Part shown: piece after piece, positions 59,310 through 64,000 of the stretch
Layout: every line of letters begins with the position of its first letter
Position numbering within the stretch: position 1 is the stretch's first letter
Origin: Phaeocystidibacter marisrubri
GTDB lineage: Bacteria > Bacteroidota > Bacteroidia > Flavobacteriales > Schleiferiaceae
DNA length: 64,000 nucleotides
Direction of reading: 5' to 3'
Assembly (NCBI RefSeq): GCF_008933165.1
Contig: NZ_WBVQ01000002.1
Location: 333,569-397,568, forward strand
Notes under the pieces: model-generated
The model's input: only the letters and a program-made list of their open reading frames with translations
Database searches by the model: none
What the model was told of the DNA's origin: nothing
Program-made: the position numbers and the translations under genes

Positions 59310-61502
59310 ATGGAGAAACTATTACGCTCATATCTCGCTATTGTCTTTTTGCTTCTCGCCTTTTCAAGCGCCCAAGCTGCACACTTGGTAGGGGGAGAAA
59401 TGGATTATGAGTGTTTGGGGAATAACCAATACCGAATCCACCTTAGGATTTATCGCGATTGTAATTCGGGCGGAGCTGACTTTGACCAGTTGGCGACCAT
59501 TACTATTTATGACATTAATGGGAACATCGTTCAAAACCTTCAAGTTCCGCATGGAGCCGAAGTCCGTCTTCCAGCTGTAACCAACAACCCGTGTCTACAA
59601 AGTCCACCAAACATTTGTACCGAATACACGGATTACTACGCAAATGTTACCCTTCCACCCATTGCCGGAGGGTACACGATCACCCACCAACGTTGCTGTA
59701 GAAACAACACCATAGCTAACATTCCCAATCCAGGAACTTGGGGGAACACCTACTCCGTCAATATCCCGAGCAACGATGTTTCATGCAACTCCTCTCCCAG
59801 GTTTACCAGCGAACCTCCCATTGTTCTTTGTCTAAATGACCCATTGAACATTGATGCTTCTGTGATCGAACCGGATGGAGACTCCATCTACTATGAACTC
59901 TGCTCACCACTTCACGGAGGTGGACAAACGACTAGTCCACCCGATTGTGGAACCTGTGTAAAACCCGATCCAGCTACGGCTCCACCATATATTGCTGTTC
60001 CGTTTAATGCTCCCCAATCAGCGGCAAACCCCATTCCTTCGAATCCAACCTTCTCCATCAACCCAAATACAGGAATGCTAACAGGCACTCCAAATCAACT
60101 GGGTCAGTATGTATTTGCGATATGTGTGAGTGAGTTCCGGAATGGCCAGAGGTTATCAACCATCAGCAGGGATTACCAGTTTAATGTAACGAACTGTCAG
60201 AGTAATGTTCGAAGTGATATTATCTCCCAAATCGTTATCCCTAATTCTATTTGTTCGGGCAGAACGGTTGCCTTTCAAGAAAATGCCATAAATGCCACGA
60301 CTTTCTTTTGGGATTTTGGCGATCCTTTGATCGCATCAGATACAAGCAATCAACCAAATCCTACCTATACGTTCAACGATACGGGTATTTATACGGTAAC
60401 CCTGATTGTAAATAAAGGAGAACCTTGTGCTGATACGGCAACCGCCGTTTTCGAAGTGAGAAATCCAGTTGTATTTACGGTGACTTCTTCTGGAAACCCG
60501 TGCTTCGATATTCAGAATTTCATCTATGCTGCTTCGGGTAACTTCAGCGCCGATGCGCAGTACGAATGGACCTTCCCACCGCAGGCAAATATCCAGCAAT
60601 TCTCGGGTGCAAATCCCCCTCCTATAAACTTCAACGCCACAGGCAGCTACTGGGTTGAATTGGAAGTCACAGATTTTGGCTGTACCTCCACTTATGGAGA
60701 TTCTATCATCGTAACCGAGCGACCATTTTTCACTGGAAATGACGTAGTCGGAACGTTCTGTGCTCCTTATGAGTTAGACCTTGGCGAATCGGTCACCTCT
60801 ACTCTACCTGTATATTATGAATGGATTTTTGGAGATGGGACTACGAGTAACCAGCCTGATCCTCAAAAGGTTTACAACATCCCTGGAACCTATAACGGCT
60901 CCCTATTGATGTACACGTTAGAAGGATGTGCAGACTCTGCCTTCTTCACCTTTGAAATCACCATCTACCCTTCGGCGCAAGTCACCTTGAATGTGAGTCC
61001 AACGAAGACAGACATCTTTAATCCCTATGTTGATGTGACCATCACCGATGTTGAACCCGATGAGAGCTTTGCTGTTGCCATGGGAGATGGTAGTTCCTAC
61101 ACGAACCTGACGCAATTCCGACACAAATACAGCGATACGGGGTGGTATGAAATCCGTGTGGTTGCTGATAATATCTATGGATGTGGACTCGAGCAACTAT
61201 TCCTCTTCCGCGTTGCCCCCATTCCGCTGATTTACACGCCTGATGCCTTCACTCCGAATGGAGACGGACTGAACGATGGTTTTCGATCTTTCTCCTCGGG
61301 TTACAGTGAATTTAGACTGGATATCTACGATCGTTGGGGAAACCTTGTATTCCGAAGCGTAGATGCTTTTGAATGGTGGGATGGTGTGAACGAAAACACA
61401 GGAGAACCTTCTCCCCAAGGAACCTATGTATGGGTCGTGAAATTCCGATCAACAGAAGGAGAGTACATAGAGCGAAAAGGAACGGTTACCCTTCTGAGGT
61501 AG
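59310..61502 (+). CDS. Secreted PKD-domain protein with T9SS type B sorting domain
   Basis: A 730-residue exported protein. The ATG at 59310 (signal peptide MEKLLRSYLAIVFLLLAFSSAQAA) is preferred over an in-frame TTG at 59301. After AHLVGGEMDYECLGNNQY and further Cys-containing beta-strand segments (about 25-300, CCRNNTI, CSPLHGGG), there are three PKD-like domains (FFWDFGDP near 320, YEWTFPPQ near 410, YEWIFGDGTTS near 505). The C-terminus (about 640-730, TPDAFTPNGDGLNDGF, LDIYDRWGNLVF, WWDGVNENTGEPSPQGTYVW) is the gliding-motility-associated, type B T9SS sorting domain. A surface adhesin or S-layer-like role is possible. It overlaps crcB by 17 bp at its end. Confidence 0.9.
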   Translation: MEKLLRSYLAIVFLLLAFSSAQAAHLVGGEMDYECLGNNQYRIHLRIYRDCNSGGADFDQLATITIYDINGNIVQNLQVPHGAEVRLPAVTNNPCLQSPPNICTEYTDYYANVTLPPIAGGYTITHQRCCRNNTIANIPNPGTWGNTYSVNIPSNDVSCNSSPRFTSEPPIVLCLNDPLNIDASVIEPDGDSIYYELCSPLHGGGQTTSPPDCGTCVKPDPATAPPYIAVPFNAPQSAANPIPSNPTFSINPNTGMLTGTPNQLGQYVFAICVSEFRNGQRLSTISRDYQFNVTNCQSNVRSDIISQIVIPNSICSGRTVAFQENAINATTFFWDFGDPLIASDTSNQPNPTYTFNDTGIYTVTLIVNKGEPCADTATAVFEVRNPVVFTVTSSGNPCFDIQNFIYAASGNFSADAQYEWTFPPQANIQQFSGANPPPINFNATGSYWVELEVTDFGCTSTYGDSIIVTERPFFTGNDVVGTFCAPYELDLGESVTSTLPVYYEWIFGDGTTSNQPDPQKVYNIPGTYNGSLLMYTLEGCADSAFFTFEITIYPSAQVTLNVSPTKTDIFNPYVDVTITDVEPDESFAVAMGDGSSYTNLTQFRHKYSDTGWYEIRVVADNIYGCGLEQLFLFRVAPIPLIYTPDAFTPNGDGLNDGFRSFSSGYSEFRLDIYDRWGNLVFRSVDAFEWWDGVNENTGEPSPQGTYVWVVKFRSTEGEYIERKGTVTLLR

Positions 61503-61866
61503 GATATGCTCGTGTGATCAAGGCAATTGCAGCAAGTCCTAGTACAATGCTAATTACCACATTTGCAACGGCATACATCCAGTCGCCATTCTTCCAATAA
61601 TAGAACGTTTCTAAGCTAAAGGTTGAAAAGGTGCTGAATCCTCCACATATCCCAGTTGCCAAGAGAAGCATTCCCGCTTTTGACAAACCGGCTCCTTGTT
61701 GAAGATTCCAAACTACAGCCAACAGAATACACGCCATAATATTGGAAGTTAAGGTAGCGGCAAGTGCAGCCCACTTTTGCGAAAAAGTGTTTACGTACCC
61801 CAATGAGATTGCGTATCTCAACATGGAGCCAATACCACCTCCAATAAAAACCCATACGAAGTTCAT
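61486..61866 (-). CDS. crcB: Fluoride channel CrcB/Fluc
   Basis: A 126-residue membrane protein with four helices, working as a dual-topology dimer that lets F- leave the cytoplasm. From the ATG at 61866: FIGGGIGSMLRYAISL, a second helix with an Asn in TSNIMACILLA (the channel Asn), the signature TGICGGFSTFSTFSLE with the two Phe that line the pore, then VANVVISIVLGLAAI. A longer open frame to 62001 crosses into the divergent gene and is rejected. No fluoride riboswitch was recognised in the 51-bp spacer. It is a single copy in this window. Confidence 0.92.
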   Translation of the reverse strand: MNFVWVFIGGGIGSMLRYAISLGYVNTFSQKWAALAATLTSNIMACILLAVVWNLQQGAGLSKAGMLLLATGICGGFSTFSTFSLETFYYWKNGDWMYAVANVVISIVLGLAAIALITRAYPTSEG

Positions 61867-61917
61867 ACAGCGAATATACTTGCTTTTTGTTATGTTCGCT
61901 GGAAGCCCAAACTCCAA

Positions 61918-62286
61918 ATGAATCCAGTAGAAGAATACATCGATAGACGCCCTGCACACGAACATGCTCTTTGGATTCACATTCGCTGGTTGATTCTTCA
62001 ATCCGATGAAGGAGTGAAAGAAGCCATCAAATGGTCCTTGCCCGTATTTGCCCTACACAACAAGCAATGGATCTATTTAAATCCGCTCAAATCAGGAGGA
62101 CTGGAGGTTTCCTTTATGAATGGCGCTATAGAACCCGTACTTGCCAGTAAACTGCGAGTTGACGGCAGGAAATTAGTGGGAAGTTTCGTCATCCCTTCCC
62201 TAGACGAATACAATGAAAATGATTTGCTAAAGATCATGCAAATCAGCAAAGATGCCTTACTCAAGAAGATGAAGAAGCGCTCATAG
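61918..62286 (+). CDS. DUF1801 domain protein
   Basis: A 122-residue protein with the DUF1801 core: LILQSDEGVKEAIKWSLPVF (the EAIKW motif), WIYLNPLKSGGLEVSFMNG and the final ILKIMQISKDALLKKM. It lacks the CDGSH tail of the larger relative at 20534. A small fold of unknown function, seen as a stand-alone protein in many genera. It starts 51 bp from the divergent crcB start, and its end overlaps the PAP2 phosphatase gene by 26 bp. Confidence 0.82.
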   Translation: MNPVEEYIDRRPAHEHALWIHIRWLILQSDEGVKEAIKWSLPVFALHNKQWIYLNPLKSGGLEVSFMNGAIEPVLASKLRVDGRKLVGSFVIPSLDEYNENDLLKIMQISKDALLKKMKKRS

Positions 62287-62842
62287 CTCTATTGGCCACC
62301 ATCAATAAAAAGCGGGCGATGACGGTGCCTAGAATGGCGCCTCCAAGAATATCCAGTGGATAGTGAACGCCCAGCCAGATTCTACTATACGACACCAAAG
62401 CAGCCCAGAGCAATAAGGCAACCGGTAGCCACTTAACTTTTGACCCGAGTAGTCCTCCTAAGAAAACGGCTAAACCGAATGTATTGGTAGCATGTGAAGA
62501 AACAAATCCAAACTGTCCGCCACACGACTCCTTCACCAATCGAACTTGGCCTGCCAGCAATGGTTCATGACAAGGTCTTAATCGTTCAAAGACCTCCTTA
62601 AAGGCATGAACAGAAAGCTGATCGCATAGGAAAATCAACACAACAACCCACGCTAATCCAACGATGGCATTCTTAGTGGGAAACTTCTTGAAAAGAAGAA
62701 AGATTAGGTAAGCGTACAACGGAATCCACAGGAGTGTTCCCGAAACGAGGAGCATGAAGCCGTCTAAAGCCTCAAAGCCCGCGTTGTTCAGGGTAACAAA
62801 AAGTTGTCGATCAAACTCCCAAATAGGTCCGTCAAACGTCAT
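62261..62842 (-). CDS. PAP2-family phosphatase
   Basis: A 193-residue integral membrane phosphatase of the type that acts on undecaprenyl diphosphate or phosphatidic acid. The catalytic triad of motifs is complete: KEVFERLRPC (KX6RP), SSHATNTFG (PSGH-like, with Ser-His) and SRIWLGVHYPLDILGG (SRX5HX3D). Five to six hydrophobic helices surround them. It lies one base after the obgE stop on the same strand, so it is part of the adk-obgE operon. Its own 3' end overlaps the DUF1801 gene. Confidence 0.92.
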   Translation of the reverse strand: MTFDGPIWEFDRQLFVTLNNAGFEALDGFMLLVSGTLLWIPLYAYLIFLLFKKFPTKNAIVGLAWVVVLIFLCDQLSVHAFKEVFERLRPCHEPLLAGQVRLVKESCGGQFGFVSSHATNTFGLAVFLGGLLGSKVKWLPVALLLWAALVSYSRIWLGVHYPLDILGGAILGTVIARFLLMVANRAMSASSSS

Positions 62843-62843
62843 A

Positions 62844-63845
62844 TTACTCTGGAGATTCGTTCAGCTTCTGCCAGAGTAGATCCTTCAAAGACTGAATGTT
62901 CTTGCCCGTAACTGAGGAAATAAAGATCACCGGAATATCAGATGGCAGTTCCTTTTGGATCTCCTCTTCCAACTCTTCATCGAGAAGGTCGGCTTTGGAA
63001 ACCGCGAGAACTCTTGACTTATCCAGCAATTCAGGATTGTATTTGCGAAGTTCTTCAAGTAAAATCTCGTAGGACTTTGCATGATCTTCTGCATCGGCTG
63101 GAATCATGAATAACAAGAGCGCGTTTCGCTCGATGTGACGAAGGAATCGGTGTCCGAGACCTTTACCTTCACTGGCACCTTCAATAATTCCTGGGATATC
63201 TGCAATTGCAAATGATTGATAATCGCGATACGCCACCATGCCCAAGTTTGGAACAAGTGTAGTGAATGGATAATCTGCAATTTCAGGCTTGGCCGCACTA
63301 ACCGCACTAAGCAGCGTTGATTTTCCAGCATTTGGAAAACCGACCAACCCTACATCAGCAAGAACTTTCAATTCGAGAATTCTCCATCCTTCTTCACCTT
63401 CTTCACCAGGCTGGGCATAACGTGGTGTTTGATTGGTAGACGATTTGAAGTGGGTATTCCCCATTCCTCCACGTCCACCTTTCATCAAGACCACTTCCTG
63501 ACCGTGCTCAGTGATTTCGAAAAGAGTCTCTCCCGTTTCTGGATCCTTCGCAATGGTTCCCAATGGCACTTCGATGTACTTATCTTCACCATTGGCACCA
63601 TGACGGTCCATTCTACTTCCTGCAAAACCGTGTTCAGCACGAATATGCTTGTGATACTTCAAGTGAAGGAGCGTCCACATATTGGAGTTTCCTCTCACTA
63701 TAACATGACCTCCACGTCCACCGTCTCCGCCATCAGGTCCGCCTTTGGCGTTCCCTCTGGTTCGAAGCAGGTGCATAGAACCTTGTCCACCTTTACCTGA
63801 GGTACAGTGAATCTTAACGTAGTCGATGAAATTGGATCCGGCCAT
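62844..63845 (-). CDS. obgE: Ribosome-associated GTPase Obg
   Basis: A 333-residue GTPase that takes part in late 50S assembly and the stringent response. Residues 1-158 are the glycine-rich Obg fold ([52 protein letters not shown]). Then comes the G domain with [12 protein letters not shown] (G1), TTLVPNLG (switch I), [17 protein letters not shown] (G3), SKADLLDEE (NKxD-like G4, here SKAD) and ISSVTGKNI (G5). The C-terminal TGS-like OCT domain of longer homologues is absent, as often in Bacteroidota. Its ATG overlaps the adk TAA by one base, and it is followed by the PAP2 gene. Confidence 0.96.
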   Translation of the reverse strand: MAGSNFIDYVKIHCTSGKGGQGSMHLLRTRGNAKGGPDGGDGGRGGHVIVRGNSNMWTLLHLKYHKHIRAEHGFAGSRMDRHGANGEDKYIEVPLGTIAKDPETGETLFEITEHGQEVVLMKGGRGGMGNTHFKSSTNQTPRYAQPGEEGEEGWRILELKVLADVGLVGFPNAGKSTLLSAVSAAKPEIADYPFTTLVPNLGMVAYRDYQSFAIADIPGIIEGASEGKGLGHRFLRHIERNALLLFMIPADAEDHAKSYEILLEELRKYNPELLDKSRVLAVSKADLLDEELEEEIQKELPSDIPVIFISSVTGKNIQSLKDLLWQKLNESPE

Positions 63846-64000
63846 TATAATGTATCAATCACAGAAGTGAGTCGCGATGTAATATCGTCGATAGAACCCA
63901 CGCCGTCAATGCCGTGGAATTTATTTTGAGCAATGTAGAAGTCCTTAACTGGAGCAGTTTCTGCATTGTAAACGTCAATACGATTTTGGATGATTGCTGG
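63845..64000 (-). CDS. adk: Adenylate kinase, 3' end only
   Basis: The last 51 codons of adenylate kinase (AMP + ATP to 2 ADP), cut by the window edge. [20 protein letters not shown] and the following [12 protein letters not shown] match the C-terminal helix and the R(x)D(x)Y region of the family. The TAA (63845-63847) overlaps the obgE ATG by one base, which supports transcription of adk-obgE-PAP2 as a unit, an order widespread in Bacteroidota. Confidence 0.88.
   Translation of the reverse strand, partial: PAIIQNRIDVYNAETAPVKDFYIAQNKFHGIDGVGSIDDITSRLTSVIDTL

Noticed and set aside
61867-61917. Fluoride riboswitch before crcB
   Set aside because: The spacer is only 51 bp and shows none of the conserved fluoride-riboswitch core; the longer upstream DNA is coding on the other strand.
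1-64000. Prophage, integron or complete insertion sequence
   Set aside because: Only recombinase fragments were found; no capsid, terminase, attC cassettes, transposase with terminal repeats or intact integrase.

Overview
The window comes from a Bacteroidota chromosome, most likely a marine Flavobacteriales (Cryomorphaceae/Schleiferiaceae-like) lineage. The grounds are: secreted proteins ending in type IX secretion sorting domains (type A at 10577 and 26577, type B at 61502); a TonB-dependent receptor with a carboxypeptidase-regulatory-like N-terminus; several promoters of the Bacteroidota form TAnnTTTG a short distance before start codons; few Shine-Dalgarno sequences; and a mevalonate pathway pair (class II HMG-CoA reductase plus a GYDIA-type GHMP kinase). 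The exact taxon is inference.

Left part (1-19,500) is accessory. It opens with the 3' end of a type I restriction HsdR gene. Two minus-strand genes with PD-(D/E)XK-like motifs follow, then two secreted proteins (a beta-helix-like protein and a 1400-residue M43 metalloprotease/adhesin). Next come three nuclease-fold genes (GIY-YIG/DUF4357, DUF429, PD-(D/E)XK) and a two-gene operon of a six-helix membrane protein and a 928-residue patatin-like lipase. Three decayed 3' ends of the same tyrosine-recombinase gene, all in the same orientation (1772, 4947, 10672), divide the first 11 kb into segments. This looks like an island built by repeated integration.

Middle part (19,500-44,400) is a mixture of housekeeping and envelope genes: a thioredoxin-like protein with a structured leader or small RNA upstream, a CDGSH-tailed YdeI-like protein, a CPH-type metal P-ATPase, a T9SS-exported protein, a DEAD-box helicase of the DbpA type, two tandem secreted TonB-C proteins, and an RND efflux operon (adaptor-pump-outer membrane factor). 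It also holds a DoxX/glutathione peroxidase/OhrR-type regulator operon, pyrophosphatase, a DOPA-dioxygenase-like enzyme and a second DoxX protein. Four intergenic spaces in this part (21.3, 23.6, 26.6-27.2 and 36.7-37.4 kb) carry a composite repeat that I could not assign to a known class. It consists of long arrays of a degenerate 7-bp unit (consensus CAYCCRY) that flank nine copies of a ~39-bp hairpin core. Three of the four sites end in a CCTAAAAC-like tract just before a plus-strand gene.

Right part (44,400-64,000) holds many small envelope proteins, a TMTC-like membrane/TPR protein, a TonB-dependent receptor, the HMG-CoA reductase-GHMP kinase operon, a large T9SS type B PKD protein, the fluoride channel CrcB, a PAP2 phosphatase, and the conserved adk-obgE pair cut by the window end. 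Hairpin-rich gene-free stretches at 49.5-49.7 kb and 53.7-53.8 kb are described separately. The gap 44,392-44,689 shows only a palindrome near its right end. I saw no tRNA, rRNA, complete IS element or CRISPR array.
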